Below, piece after piece: positions 1-10,545 of a DNA stretch of 64,000 nucleotides. Each line of letters opens with the position of its first letter. Within the stretch, counting starts at the first letter, position 1. Under the pieces are notes generated by a model, which was given only the letters and a program-made list of their open reading frames with translations, ran no database searches and was not told where the DNA came from. Origin of the DNA: Hippopus hippopus (lineage: Eukaryota; Mollusca; Bivalvia; Cardiida; Cardiidae); assembly GCA_946811185.2 (NCBI GenBank), contig OX328112.1, positions 2,604,001 to 2,668,000 of the forward strand, given 5' to 3'. The translations under genes were made by a program, and so were the position numbers.

Positions 1-318
1 AAATACTCTGTGTTCTCAATGTTCTGAATATCTGATTTAACATATTTCAGAAGAAGGGCAAATAACAACACATACTTCTGTGAGTTTGATGTAGTTGTGT
101 ACCTTGTTTATTAGAATGACTTAAATGCAGGGCCTGAATGCCAGGCTACAAATGCCTCTGAACAGCATTATCCAAACGCCTTTCAAATAGTTCGATACTT
201 CTCAAGTACATAAGAACAGAATACTGTCAAGACCATTGTAAATTTAATCAAAACAACAAGAAGAAACTTCAAAATTTCTAGAAGGAATTAAATCAAATTC
301 TTAAAGAACATTGTTTTT

Positions 319-1968
319 ATATGCCCGTCGAAGACAGGACGTATTATGGGATCACCCGTGGCGGGCGGACGGGCGGGCGGCGTCCCCATTCTTTGTCTGG
401 AGCATATCTCAAAAACTGTGCTAGCTACGGTTATGAAATTTCATGGGTGGATAGATCTCATCAAGGCGGAGTGCAGTGCACAGAGATCATAACTCTCGCT
501 TGCTTAATTTTTGAGTTATTGCCCTTTGTTGTTTTTCATAATTGAATTTTGTCCGGAGCATATCTCCAAAACTATACTAGCTACGGTTATGAAAGTTCAT
601 TGGTGGATAGATCTCATCAAGGGGGAGTGCAGTGCACAGGAATCATAACTCTCGCTTGCTTATTTTTTGAGTTATTGCCCTTTCTTGTTTTTCATACTTG
701 AATTTTGTCCAGAGCATATCTCCAAGACTATACTAGCTAAGGTTATGAAACTTCATGGGTGGATAGATCTCATCAAGGGGGAGTGCAGTGCACAGGAATC
801 ATAACTCTTGCTTCCTTATTTTTTGAGTTATTGCCCTTTATTGTTTTTCATACTTGAATTTTGTCCAGAGCATATCTCTAAGACTATACTAGCTAAGGTT
901 ATGAAACTTCATGGGTGGATAGATCTTATCAAGGGGGAGTGCAGTGCACAGGAATCATAACTCTTGCTTACTTAATTTTTGAGTTATTTCCCTTTGTTTA
1001 TATTCATACTTGAATTTTGTCCAAAGCATATCTCCAAAACTATGCTAGCTACGGTTATGAAACTTCATGGGTGGATAGATCTCATTAAGGGGGAGTGCAG
1101 TGCAAAAGAACCATAACTCTACCTCGTGCTGTCTTTGAGTTATTTCCCTTTGATCGTCATTTTTACAGCATTTTTTGCTTGTCTGGAGCATAACTTTGTC
1201 ATCTCCAGTCCGATTGACTTGAAACTTGGCATGTGTGTTTGTTGCAATAATACGGAGTGCAGTGCAAAAGAACCATAACTCTACCTCGTGCTGTCTTTGA
1301 GTTATTTCCCTTTGATCGTCATTTTTACAGCATTTTCTGCTTGTCTGGAGCATAACTTTGTCATCTCCAGTCCGATTGACTTGAAACTTGGCATGTGTGT
1401 TTGTTGCAATAATACGGATTGCAGTGCAAAAGAACCATAACTCTACCTCGTGCTGTCTTTGAGTTATTTCCCTTTGATCGTCATTTTTACAGCATTTTCT
1501 GCTTGTCTGGAGCATAACTTTGTCATCTCCAGTCCGATTGACTTGAAACTTGGCATGTGTGTTAGTTGCAATAATACGGATTGCAGTGCAAAAGAACCAT
1601 AACTCTACCTCGTGCTGTCTTTGAGTTATTTCCCTTTGATCGTCATTTTTACAGCATTTTCTGCTTGTCTGGAGCATAATTTTGTCATCTCCAGTCCGAT
1701 TGACTTGAAACTTGGTATGCATGTTTGTTGCAATATTACGGAGTACAGTGCGCAAGAACAATAACTCTACCTAGTGCAGGTTTCGAGTAATTCCACTTTG
1801 ATCTTCATTTTTACAGTATTTCTGGAACGGAACTTTGTCACCTCAAGTCAAATTGACTTGACACTTGGTAAACATGTTTGTTGCATTACCTGCCCTTTAT
1901 GATTATTATACCCCCTTGACAACTGGCGGTGGGACGGGCGTATCTTGCGACAATTTGCCGCTCTTGTT
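319..1968 (+). mobile_element. Pearl/Helentron-associated-like element with two core-repeat types
   Basis: The left end carries a short GGCGGGCGGACGGGCGGGCGG-like patch, followed by five ~156-bp tandem units (the word GCATATCTC recurs at 402, 558, 714, 870 and 1026). About four 162-bp units of a different core follow (CGTGCTGTC at 1126, 1288, 1450 and 1612). The right end is GCGACAATTTGCCGC, an imperfect hairpin, then TCTTGTT. GCCCGTC near the left end is matched by GACGGGC shortly before the right end. This architecture (microsatellite, ~160-bp cores, 3' hairpin, asymmetric inverted ends) is that described for bivalve pearl/HINE elements. Non-coding; the open frame on the minus strand exists only because 162 is divisible by three. 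Confidence 0.75.
1045..1761. repeat. 162-bp tandem core repeat (~4 units)
   Basis: Near-identical 162-bp units, most alike between about 1126 and 1700, with the first and last units more diverged. Higher identity than in the neighbouring 156-bp array suggests later amplification or homogenisation. The same core recurs diverged at 38010-38642. Confidence 0.85.
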
Positions 1969-1969
1969 G

Positions 1970-3030
1970 ACAAATGCAAAATTCTTTGGATCAGTTGATT
2001 GTTACGATGGTGTTGCTACAGCAACAAATAAACTGTAGTTGTAATAAGCCAATCAAAACCTACTAAAATGACGTCATTCGAACCTACTTCCACTCCACAA
2101 CACCTTAACAACTAACCAGAGGGATTGTATATGTATGTAAATTTACGACCCCTGAACTGACCAATCGGATAGTTTCTTTGAATGACGTATCGCTGACAAA
2201 CCTCTTTTCTCTGTTGAAAACATTATTCTGTCTATATGAGAAGTAAAATTTCAATGAAATAAATTCCTTTGAATCATCAAGTGTTTATACTAAATTTTCT
2301 CTTTCAAAGGGATTTCTTTTTTCTTCTATCAGTGTTGTGCTTGACATTATGATTAATGACTAGGTTATTGTTACGTGTCAGCGTGGCCCAGTTTTGATTC
2401 CAGAGACCCGTGAAAAGAAAAAGGTAAATGAAATCACAATATGTATCATTTCAAAGTAGTTCTGGCCAGCATAATGTACTGATGTACAGCAGGGGATAGC
2501 TTTGGTTCCAGTCTGATCGTTTCTTTCCTTATGTATGAGTATGATCGGACTTTACCATGTCAAAAATGACATTAAAATGATCTGTAACCGTTTTATCACG
2601 CAAAAAGTTTTAACTTCTTCTTTTGATCATCACGGTGCTTAACTTTCAGCAATTATTCATAAATATTTAAATCTTTAACACTCACTGCTGACTTGCAACG
2701 ACTCTGAAAAAGCAAGCTTTTAAAAACATCAAGGGAAGAGGGGAAATTGCTGGAAACCGGCATTTTTAATATGTTACGCCTATTTTAAACTCACCTTCCA
2801 ACTGTACTTTCAGTACTTTAATTTTTTTTTACTTTCACAGTTGAAAGAGCGATGAGACATGGGAAACAAACCGAAAATATTGAGGTGGTATGAAGAGATA
2901 TGAAATTGAAAAAGCAATTTATTTCAAAAAAAAAAAAAAAAAGCAATTTATTAGAAAAAATTTTTTTAATATTTAAATAACCTTGGTTAGCCTACTACCT
3001 TTCGCACAATGTTTCCATTAACTGCGCAAT
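1970..3030. other. No recognisable gene; AT-rich DNA
   Basis: I see no open frame with protein-like content. There is an A-run at about 2925-2942 and a short GTACTTTCAGTACTTT word near 2807 that recurs near 7817, probably an old dispersed repeat. Confidence 0.5.
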
Positions 3031-3031
3031 T

Positions 3032-3822
3032 TCAACCCTTTCCAAAACAACAAATACTAGACTCGTCCAAACTGAAAGAGTTTGCAGACGACAATTCCAT
3101 CTCATTTTATTAATGTTTTAAAACAAAGATTGAAAGACTGCAGTTTGCAAACATGGCATAACGATATGTTGGATTCAACACGATGTGATTTTTACAAGAA
3201 TTTCAAAAGTCTTTTAAATGTAGAGAGTTAGCTTACTTTAAACATACCTTTTCGGCAAAAACGCTCATTATCTCGATTTCGTTGCTCAAGTCAAAAATTA
3301 AACATTGAATACGGACGGCATTTCAATGTAAACAGAGAAGATAGAGTTTGTACTCATTGTTTTATGCATTCTGATGTTTTGGTATTAGAAGATGAATATC
3401 ACGCTATTTTTGTTTGCAAAAAATATAAAGCAATTCGTGAAATTTACTTATTCTCTTGGTTTAAGCTTAACACTAGCAGGGAAAATTTCCATCATTTATT
3501 TCAGAGTGAGAATCCTGAAAAAATTAAAAGATTAACTTTATATGTTACTATATGTTACTAAATTAATGGAATGTATATAGAAGTTGGCACAATGCTAATT
3601 GTTAAAAAGTGAAAACCATATTATTTGTATTGTGGGCCAGAGGCCTTATTACGCTAATAAAGATATTGTAATTCTAAATTTGATGAAGATGGGTTCTCGG
3701 AAAGGGTAGAAAACACTGTGGGAAAAGGAGAAATTGTTTGTTATGAGCAATTTCTCCTTTTTCCCACAGTGTTTATATAAGTCTTTTACTGCAGATACGT
3801 AAAAACAAGGGCCTGTTTGGGA
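3032..3822 (+). mobile_element. TTAA-1 hairpin MITE interrupted by a LINE 3' end
   Basis: The left third (TCAACCCTTTCC..., then the GACTCGTCCAAACTGAAAG and TTTGCAGACGAC words typical of the family) ends near 3092. The family pattern resumes near 3680 with GGAAAGGGTAGAAAACA and a hairpin (GGAGAAATTG / CAATTTCTCC). The LINE fragment in between must be the younger insertion. Confidence 0.7.
3094..3674 (+). pseudogene. LINE (non-LTR retrotransposon) reverse-transcriptase C-terminal fragment
   Basis: In one plus-strand frame about 150 codons read like the C-terminal tail of animal LINE reverse transcriptases. A basic, Arg-rich stretch is followed by LNIEYGRH, then REDRVCTHC, then EDEYHAIFVCKKY, the Cys/His pattern seen after the RT domain of many invertebrate LINEs. 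There is an in-frame TAG at 3229-3231, and a short duplication (TATGTTAC repeated near 3540-3555) disrupts the end of the frame. The DNA ends with AATAAAGATATTGTAATTC. The copy is 5'-truncated, as is usual for LINEs, and sits inside a TTAA-1 MITE. A possible short target repeat AATTC lies at both edges. The family could be CR1/L2- or RTE-type; I cannot tell which. Dead copy. Confidence 0.7.
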
Positions 3823-4159
3823 AGTATGTGCGGTACTTGATCGAACATTCGGCGGTATACTACATCATCCTCTTTGATTTTGGATTGTGTAGAGATAATT
3901 AAAGCATATTTCAGTGAGAAAAACATTTGCAAACATTTGTACTGTCATTTTAATTGGGAACAACTGTGATTGACAGGTATTATTTGTCATACTTACTGTT
4001 AATTGACACCGCAAAACTGTAGATAATGGATCATTAATAATTAAAATGTTCTTTGATACAGTGCGTTAGGAACCGAAGTTTTCGGATAGAGATTTCCATC
4101 ATCAATTCGTCCCTAAATTTTCGGACAGTAAGACATTTATTTGTTGTAAATTTTCGGAC

Positions 4160-4259
4160 ACCAAAATAATCAAGCAGCCCGCATAGCTCAATAGGTAGAG
4201 CGTAGGACTCGCATAGAAGCGGTGATAAATAAACGCAAATTCAATCAATCACACCAAAA
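4160..4259 (+). mobile_element. Internally deleted tRNA-type SINE with 12-bp target duplication
   Basis: A tRNA-like A box (TAGCTCAATAGGTAGAGCG) is joined directly to the 3' tail (AAACGCAAATTCAATCAATC) of the SINE seen complete on the minus strand at 12886-13175, so about 200 bp of body is missing. ACACCAAAATAA flanks both sides (about 4159-4170 and 4248-4259), a clear target-site duplication. The deletion was therefore present when it inserted, or arose precisely within it afterwards. Confidence 0.75.
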
Positions 4260-4833
4260 TAAATAATTATTTTTCCCTGTCCGAATACTTAGGGGAAATA
4301 CGTACAAGTAATGCGCAGATTTTAAAAATCAGTGTAAGCCAATTACACAAACAATGCATTTCAGAGCTAATTAAAGTCCTAGAATTTGCTCTAAATTTGA
4401 AATTAGTCTCGTTCTGCAGCTTTGACCTGACCTAGTTTATAAAGTGTACATCGCAGATATGAAGCAGTAAAAGAAACACCCCAAAACATCCAAAACCACT
4501 CGAAAATTCCTAAAAACTGCGGTAATTACACCTCAAACACTTACCTTACATCTAAAACTCTATGCAAAACGATTGCATACATGATTTTATGGAAATTAGC
4601 CATAAATTAATGCTATCAATTTCAGTATTTTAGTTCTTTGGTCCGCCTCAAGTTGAAGTATTTCATGTACTTTGATTAGTTGTAGTTGTTCTGGAAACCG
4701 AAAGTAGCGAACGATTGTAATCAATGAAGTTAAAAATCTACATTTATGCTAGTTATTGCTGTTGTCTGGACCCTTAAACAGTGGCGACAAGGATATTTCA
4801 TTCCCTCCATATACGGTAAATATAACTTGAAAT

Positions 4834-6250
4834 ATGACACGCTGTGTAAAATACAGCAATGTCGGTCGTGCATCGACAGCTGGTTGGAGAATGAGGAATA
4901 GCTGTCCAGAGTGGTTTTCAATACCAAGTAGCATCGATGATAATGATTTAAAAAAAAATGAGCTGATTGTTTTTGTACCTCCAAGGGGATCTAAGATTTA
5001 CAGCCCACTCTGTAATTTTGTAGCAGCTCAAAAGTTTAATGATAAGACTTTCGAACCAGTTAAAAACCATCATTTAAAAGAACCCGAAACCTTCATCATT
5101 GCAGAACGATTTGTGTTTCATTGTTAGATGCAAAACGAATATGAAACTGTATCCAAGAAGTTGACAAAATTGATGTGGCTAAGTGAATCATGACGTGAGT
5201 TTCGGAAATTTTTGGATGTTCTGATTGTATAATCTAAGGGTTACAGAACAGTGTTACTCAGAGAAAGTTATGGTCAGCAGTGGAATAAACTTTGAAAAAG
5301 GCAGTTGATTTGGCTGTAAGTATGAAATTGGTGGACATTGAAGCATCAAAAACCAAGGGCCCATGATAAAGTGTTCACACAGTGGTTTATGGGTGGTAAA
5401 ACTAGCCATGACAGTCAGAATTGTTTCTACAAGAATGCCAAGTGTCATATAAGGTCGGAGCAAGATGTCTCTGAAAAAGGCTCTTAAAGACAACAAATGT
5501 TCACAGCCCAGGGTGAAATGGGACAAGAGCTATAAACAAAATGTCTATTGACTGAATGAACATGAAATTTTTGGAGTCTGGAAGTGAAAACTAGGTAGAA
5601 TGGGCACTTTTCACACTAAGATCAGTCTAGCTCAGAAATCTATGTTTCAGTGCAGATTGAGGGTAAAGATTGTGACATGGAAATAGATACAGGGGCCTCT
5701 ATGACTATTGCTTTGGAAAAATTCCATGAAAGTACTTTAAATTTGAAACTTGAGCTACTTTTGTGTTGCTAAAAACATACACAGTAGATAAAGTTCTAGA
5801 CCAGTGTAGTAACTGTCAAATATCATCATTAAAAGAAAAGTCTACCATTAGTTGTCCTGTTTGGAGATGGTCTCTCTAGCTGGAAGAAGCTGGTTAGTGG
5901 AACTCAAGCTTGATTGGAAGAATATTAAATGGAGTCACCAAGTTGGTTCTTTAGAGTAATTGTTGTCAAAATACTCTTACTTGTTTGATACAAATATTGG
6001 AGTAATGAAAGGTGCCGCAGCAAAACTGACGTTAAATGATGACTGCAGTCCAAACTTCTGCAAACCAAAACCTGTACAGTTTGCACTAGAGAACAAAATT
6101 GAAACAGAAAAGAAAGACTAGTTGATAGTGGAAATAGTCCAAACTTTATATGAGCAACACCAAATTTAGCTGAGTGGTTAAAGGGCTCTTTGCGTAAACT
6201 AAGAAGTAAACTGAAACTTGTCAAAGTTGATGCAAAGTACTCATGTAAGT
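4834..6250 (+). pseudogene. Ty3/gypsy-type retrotransposon, gag-protease-start of RT, decayed
   Basis: Pieces of one retrotransposon polyprotein appear in order on the plus strand, in shifting frames. 4834-5127 is an open stretch that reads like the middle of a gag (…DKTFEPV… AERFVFHC). Near 5290-5350 a gag-like helix follows, then a zinc-knuckle remnant near 5375-5440 (GGKTSHDSQNCF) that has lost its first cysteines. At 5686-5700 is DTGAS, the retropepsin active-site motif. From about 5915 a stretch (DWKNIKWSHQ… CKPKPVQFAL) matches the segment leading into Ty3/gypsy reverse transcriptase. Stops (for example after VGSLE near 5957) and frameshifts are frequent, so nothing is expressible. A further RT piece lies at 7600-7745 beyond inserted MITEs. 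I see no clear LTRs. Family-level assignment is fairly sure; the clade is not. Confidence 0.75.
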
Positions 6251-6289
6251 TGTGTCATGGCAGGTCTTAAATTTCCTGAAACTGTAGTT

Positions 6290-6400
6290 AGCATATCATG
6301 AGAAAGCTGAAAACATTGTGGCAAAAGGAGAAAATGTGGGTTGCAAGCCTTTTCCTGCCTCACAATATGTTCTAACCCTTTGATGACTATTGCCACTTGT
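6290..6400. mobile_element. TTAA-1 MITE, degenerate fragment
   Basis: Contains GAAAACATTGTGGCAAAAGG and a degraded hairpin partner CCTCACAATATGTTCTAACC; termini are not visible. It lies inside the gypsy remnant. Confidence 0.5.
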
Positions 6401-6538
6401 AAAGTCAAACTTTAGTTTGGACACAAGCCTTATGCCTTAAATTTCTTTGAAGCTGGATTTTACTTACCATGAGAAAGTTGAAACATTTTTTAATAAAAAA
6501 AAAGTGAATGAATTGGGCTGGGGAAACAATAAACATGG

Positions 6539-6770
6539 TTAAACTCTTTTACCACACAGTCCTGAGTTTTAAAGACCCTGAAAAGGAAGGCTTTTGGAAA
6601 CATTGTGTGAAAAGAAGAAAATGCTGGTAACCAGCATTTTTTTTCTCTTCAGACATTGTTTTCAAAGATCTCAAAGTGAGACACTGTCATTTGTGTCCCA
6701 TTTTATTTGTCATCTGCAAATACTTTCAATTTGGACTGGTCTAAAATTTTGTTGTGTTGCTAAGATTTAA
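6539..6770 (-). mobile_element. TTAA-1 hairpin MITE
   Basis: Begins TTAAACTCTTTTACCACACA, central GAAAATGCTGGTAACCAGCA hairpin at about 6619-6640, and right-half words CATCTGCAAATACTTTCAAT. The right terminus has drifted. Confidence 0.75.
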
Positions 6771-7072
6771 GTAGTTTCTTATATGAATAAGGATATTGAT
6801 TAGAAAGATAGAAAGTACATGTGTTATATTATTTCTTGAATTGACATGGTTTTGAACTTTATTAAACTATGAAATTGTTAAAATATTACTATTTCCTTGT
6901 ACAACTTGGCTTACATCATGTTTTTAATGTCTGTCTAAACTTCTCCTCCATCTGACCACTTGTCCCCATTTTGAAAAACTTCTCCTAATTCTCAGGATAG
7001 GGAGAAGTAACTTCTCCACAATGTTTTTTATCCATAAAGTGTATGGATTGAGCTGGGGAAACAATAAACCTG

Positions 7073-7310
7073 TTTTAGCTCTTTACAACACAGTCCTGAG
7101 TTTAAGAGACCATGAAGAGGAAGGCTTTTGAAAACATTGTGGGAAAAGAAGAAAATGCTGGTAACCAGCACTTTTTTTTCTATTCTTTCATTGTTTTCAA
7201 AGATCTCAAAGACAGATATTGTCTTTTGTGTCCCATTTTATTTGTCGTCTGCAAATGCTTTCAATTTGGACTGATCTAAAATTTTATTGTGTTCACAGTT
7301 GCAAAGATTT
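7073..7310 (-). mobile_element. TTAA-1 hairpin MITE (second unit of the duplication)
   Basis: Same layout as the copy 535 bp upstream, with hairpin GCTGGTAACCAGC near 7157 and GTCGTCTGCAAATGCTTTC near 7245. It exists by duplication, not independent insertion. Confidence 0.75.
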
Positions 7311-7599
7311 AGGCAGTTTCTCATACAAATAAGGATATTTATTAAAAAACTAGAAAGTATTATATTATTTCATGTATTGACATGTTTTTGTATTTAATTA
7401 AACTGTGAAATTGTTAAAGTATTATTATTTCCTTGTACAACTCAGTTCACATCCTGTTTTTAATGTCTGTCCAAACTTTTCCTCAAAGTCTGACCACTTC
7501 TTTGCATTTTGAAAAACTTCTCCTAATTCTCAGGTTAGGGAGAAGTACCTTCTCCTCAAATTCTGAATGTTGGCAGAGGTCTGAGTATTAAAACCTGAC

Positions 7600-7745
7600 A
7601 ATAAAGTTAGAATTTAAGGAGATTGCAAAGTCATGTTTAATCCTGTATTTGATATAGAAGAATATCCATTACCTACAGCAGAAAATGTGTTCATAAGATT
7701 AGACTGGAGACAAAAGTTAAAAGAAGTTGACATGCGTCATGTGTA
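7600..7745 (+). pseudogene. Ty3/gypsy reverse transcriptase fragment, continuation of 4834-6250
   Basis: Reads KVRI…GDCKVMFNPVF… EEYPLPTAENVF… then a degraded …VDMRHVY and stop. This is the fingers/palm segment of gypsy-type RT (GDYK…, YPLP…, LD… motifs) located just after the piece ending near 6250. The frame starts after a small indel around 7612, and the catalytic YxDD region is absent. The ~1.35 kb between the two parts is filled by TTAA-1 copies and the tandem duplication. Confidence 0.7.
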
Positions 7746-7794
7746 CTAACATGTATGATTAAATGAGTAGTTAAAACCTATTTGCTAGCATATT

Positions 7795-8035
7795 TCTAGC
7801 ATTCACCTTCTATTAGTACTTTCAGTACTTTGATTAAATAAGTGACTCAATCATGAGGTAAACTGGTCCTTTGAAATACAGAAAATTGACCAATAGCGAG
7901 AAGTTTTGGCCCAGGTCAGCCAGCGCAGATTGCACAGGCTGATCTTGGTCAATACTTTTCGCAGATGCATTAAGCCCCCTTTTCACAGAGCATGGCTCAA
8001 ATATTTGTTTTGCTGGAAAATTACAATTTTTATCA
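7795..8035. mobile_element. Dispersed repeat, family D (non-autonomous)
   Basis: Carries GGTCCTTTGAAATACAGAAAA, then CCCAGGTCAGCC…GCACAGGCTGA, GCAGATGCATTAAGC and TTTTCACAGAGCATGG. The same ordered words occur at 18985-19150 and 63025-63200, with a piece at 58770-58830. Termini are unclear; superfamily unknown. Confidence 0.55.
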
Positions 8036-8040
8036 TTGTC

Positions 8041-8248
8041 CTTAGCCCTTTACCACACAATCCCAATTTTTAATGACCCTGAGGAAAGTCTTATGAAAAC
8101 ATTGTTGCTAAAGAAAAAATGCTGGTAACCAACATTTTCTCCTTGTCCCACAATATTTTCTACCCTTTTCAGCACAAAATTCAGTTGTGTAGTCACATTT
8201 ATTTTGTTGTCTGCAAATGCTTTTAAATCAGATTGGCACAAAACATTT
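8041..8248 (-). mobile_element. TTAA-1 hairpin MITE, right end drifted
   Basis: Starts TTAGCCCTTTACCACACAAT, hairpin AATGCTGGTAACCAACATT near 8118, right half TTGTTGTCTGCAAATGCTTT; the closing TGGTAAAGAGTTAA is lost. Confidence 0.7.
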
Positions 8249-8344
8249 AATATAGAATTAGGGATAAACAGAAATTAAATTTTCAGCCTCTGAATAAGAC
8301 CCCGAAAATTGCAATTTCACAATTGCTTTCACCTATAGTGCTTT

Positions 8345-8425
8345 GGCAAAGTGGACACAGATTATCAAAGATTACGAATGCACACTTTGTGCTGATTGAT
8401 CTTCATCTACACTATTTCAAAAAAT
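8345..8425. mobile_element. TTAA-2 MITE core, highly degraded
   Basis: Inverted words AGATTATCAAAGATTACGAA and GCTGATTGATCTTCATCTACA recall the TTAA-2 core. Weak. Confidence 0.35.
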
Positions 8426-8550
8426 AGGCTTGTTCCTTTGCAATCAGTAACTGCATCTATTTTCATGAGATCAAAATGACATCATCCTACTCATTAAAAA
8501 ACATTTAATCAGAATGTGTTATTGTTCATGTGACATCCCTACAAACCTTA

Positions 8551-9547
8551 AGCCCTGCTTACACAGAGCTTGTGACTGCAATGTGACCTCATTGAGACTA
8601 AAAAAAATAACAATCGCAGTGAAGCTGCAAAGGTCTCTGAGAGGTTGCACTGGCGTGGCCGAAAGGTTGCGGGACTAAATTAATCGCAGCCAGTAGTTTG
8701 AACATGCACAAAAACCTGTCAGCGATTATTTAGTCGCAGAGAGGTCGCGACACAGTCTCAACTTCATTGCAGATTAGTTGCTGACAGATTGGCAATTTGT
8801 TGGCGTTTGTTTTCGCCAAATACTCATGGCAACCTTACGTCAACCTGACTGTGACTAATCAGCGAAGATGCCATGAACTATCTGCGCACTTGCGGCAATT
8901 AGTCGCCAATAAGTTGTGACGCGGTTTTAAGCATGCACAGACCAATCACCAATTCAGATTGTCACTTTTTGTTGACCAGTCCACAACAGTTCCTCATCAT
9001 GGGCCTTAGACCAGGGACGAAAAACAGGGAAACCCCACCACCTCCTGAAATATCAGAGCAGGAAGCTGTATGGAGACAAAAGACAGCTGAAGAGCAACAA
9101 GCGCCTGGTGAAGAGACCTCCACAGCCCCTACAGAAAACCGTCCGAGGCCTGATGACGATGTTTCAGAGACCTGTTGCCATTTTGACATTTTGACTACGT
9201 GAATAGAAATGATTTTTATCTCTGCGGATGGAATATAGATTTCAATCACCTACATGCATAGTAGCCAATCAGAATCAAACCGGTCTCCAAAGATTCGCCT
9301 ACTAGTCACCGAACGGTCTCAACAAATCACAGAACAATTGCCTAATATGTGGCGAATAACTGCTGAATTATCGCCGCATAATCGCTGACTAGTTGTAAAT
9401 CTTATTGCCAACTACTTGGCGATATGCCTGTATTCCATATAAGGGCATAGATTAGTTGCAGCAGTCTCATCATTTGCAGACCCAATCGCCGATAAGTCAG
9501 TCGCAGAGCGGTCAAATCCCAATTGCAAGCTCTGTGTAAGAGTAGCT
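8551..9547. mobile_element. TIR DNA transposon, PIF/Harbinger-like (TTA target duplication)
   Basis: The left end AGCCCTGCTTACACAGAGC is inverted at the right end (GCTCTGTGTAAGAGTAGCT), 18 of 22 positions pairing. TTA flanks immediately at 8548-8550 and 9548-9550. A 3-bp TTA/TAA duplication is typical of PIF/Harbinger elements, so this is my inference. Both arms are full of short TAGTCGC/GCGACTA-type words on either strand. At ~1 kb it lacks room for a transposase, so it is non-autonomous. Confidence 0.65.
8933..9202 (+). CDS. Short ORF inside the Harbinger-like element, unknown product
   Basis: 89 codons, located centrally in the TIR element. The middle is Pro/Glu/Gln/Thr-rich (PPPPEISEQEAVWRQKTAEE) with no domain I recognise, and the base composition is more GC-rich than its surroundings. 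It could be a remnant of the DNA-binding ORF that Harbinger elements carry beside their transposase, or captured host sequence, or chance. The antisense strand is also open (8962-9249), which lowers confidence in either. Confidence 0.25.
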   Translation: MHRPITNSDCHFLLTSPQQFLIMGLRPGTKNRETPPPPEISEQEAVWRQKTAEEQQAPGEETSTAPTENRPRPDDDVSETCCHFDILTT

Positions 9548-9676
9548 TTAGCAAAATTCCAGCGTAAATTCTAAAAATAGGCTAGAGGCTACAAAGCCCA
9601 TTAAAGAAATAATAACTTTTTTTTTCCTATACCTTTGTCCTTCTTCTGTACTGATGTTTTTCCAGCTCCTGTTTTC

Positions 9677-9905
9677 TTAATTCTTTACCAAATGGCCAAA
9701 ATTTGGCAGAGTCCAAATTGAAAACATTTGCAGATGACAAAATAAATGTGACTCAAGAGTTGAAATTTGTTTGCGTAAGGGTGGGAAACAGTATGGGAAA
9801 AGGAGAAAATGCTGGTTACCAGCATTTTCTCCTTTTCCCATAATGTTTTCAAAAGGCTTCTTTCTCAGGGTTGTAAAAACCAGGTATTCTTTGGTAAAGG
9901 GTTAA
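9677..9905 (+). mobile_element. TTAA-1 hairpin MITE, near complete
   Basis: TTAATTCTTTACCA … TGGTAAAGGGTTAA, 229 bp. The centre is an almost perfect long palindrome (GGAGAAAATGCTGGTTACCA and its partner). Confidence 0.85.
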
Positions 9906-10065
9906 AGGCTGCAATTTCCTAACATTCTAGATTTGAGTATTGACAATGTCAGCCTGTACAGTCAGTGCAGACTGACCTGGGTTATAATGGCCATAGTTAA
10001 ATTTTCTGTCCATTTTAGGACAATTCTACCTCATATTTTGGCCATTTTAAAAGAAAAAAGTAGAT

Positions 10066-10294
10066 TTAACTCTTTACCACACAATCCCGATATTTAACGA
10101 CCCTGAAAAAGAAAGCTTTTGAAAACATTGTAGGAAAAGGAGAAAATGCTGGTAACCAGCATTTTCTCCTTTTCCCACAATGTTTTCTACCCTTCCCAAA
10201 TCAAATTTCAATTTTTGAGTCAAATTTATTTTGTCGTCTGCAAATGCTTTCAATTTAGACTAGTCTAAAATTTTGTCGTTTGGTAAAGAGTTAA
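10066..10294 (-). mobile_element. TTAA-1 hairpin MITE, complete
   Basis: TTAACTCTTTACCACACAAT … TTGGTAAAGAGTTAA. A good model copy: terminal TTAAC[TC]CTTTACCA, two unrelated subterminal halves, central palindrome with arms from GAAAACATTG to CAATGTTTTC. Confidence 0.9.
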
Positions 10295-10369
10295 ATTATG
10301 TGACAACTTGTTTTGTAAAATGCAGTATGAGTATGCATGTACTGTTTACCCAAAGATGAGATTTTTTAC

Positions 10370-10545
10370 TGGACCAAACTGAAAGCAATTTGCAGACAAC
10401 AAATAAGATGTAACTTGAATGATATTTTCTGCCTGTAAAAGGGAATAAAACATTGTGGATAAATGACGAAAAACTGGTTACTAGCATTTTCTCCTTTTCC
10501 CACAATGTCATCAGTACAAAAGCCTTCACTTTCAGAGTCATATAA
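10370..10545 (+). mobile_element. TTAA-1 MITE, partial
   Basis: ACTGAAAGCAATTTGCAGAC and the right hairpin arm CATTTTCTCCTTTTCCCACA are kept, but the left arm and the outer left end are eroded. Confidence 0.6.

Larger units (their letters stand above)
6480..7550. repeat. Two-copy ~535-bp tandem duplication containing a TTAA-1 MITE
   Basis: The word GCTGGGGAAACAATAAAC occurs near 6517 and again near 7052, and the sequence between matches on to CTTCTCCTAATTCTCAGG, present near 6981 and 7516. The unit is ~535 bp and includes one minus-orientation TTAA-1 copy (about 6539-6770 and 7073-7310). The two units differ at scattered bases and small indels, so the duplication is not recent. It lies between two parts of the gypsy RT region. 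Confidence 0.8.

Noticed and set aside
1045..1761. 238-codon minus-strand ORF with 54-residue repeats
   Set aside because: Produced by the 162-bp tandem core of a pearl-like element; repeat length divisible by three keeps any frame open.
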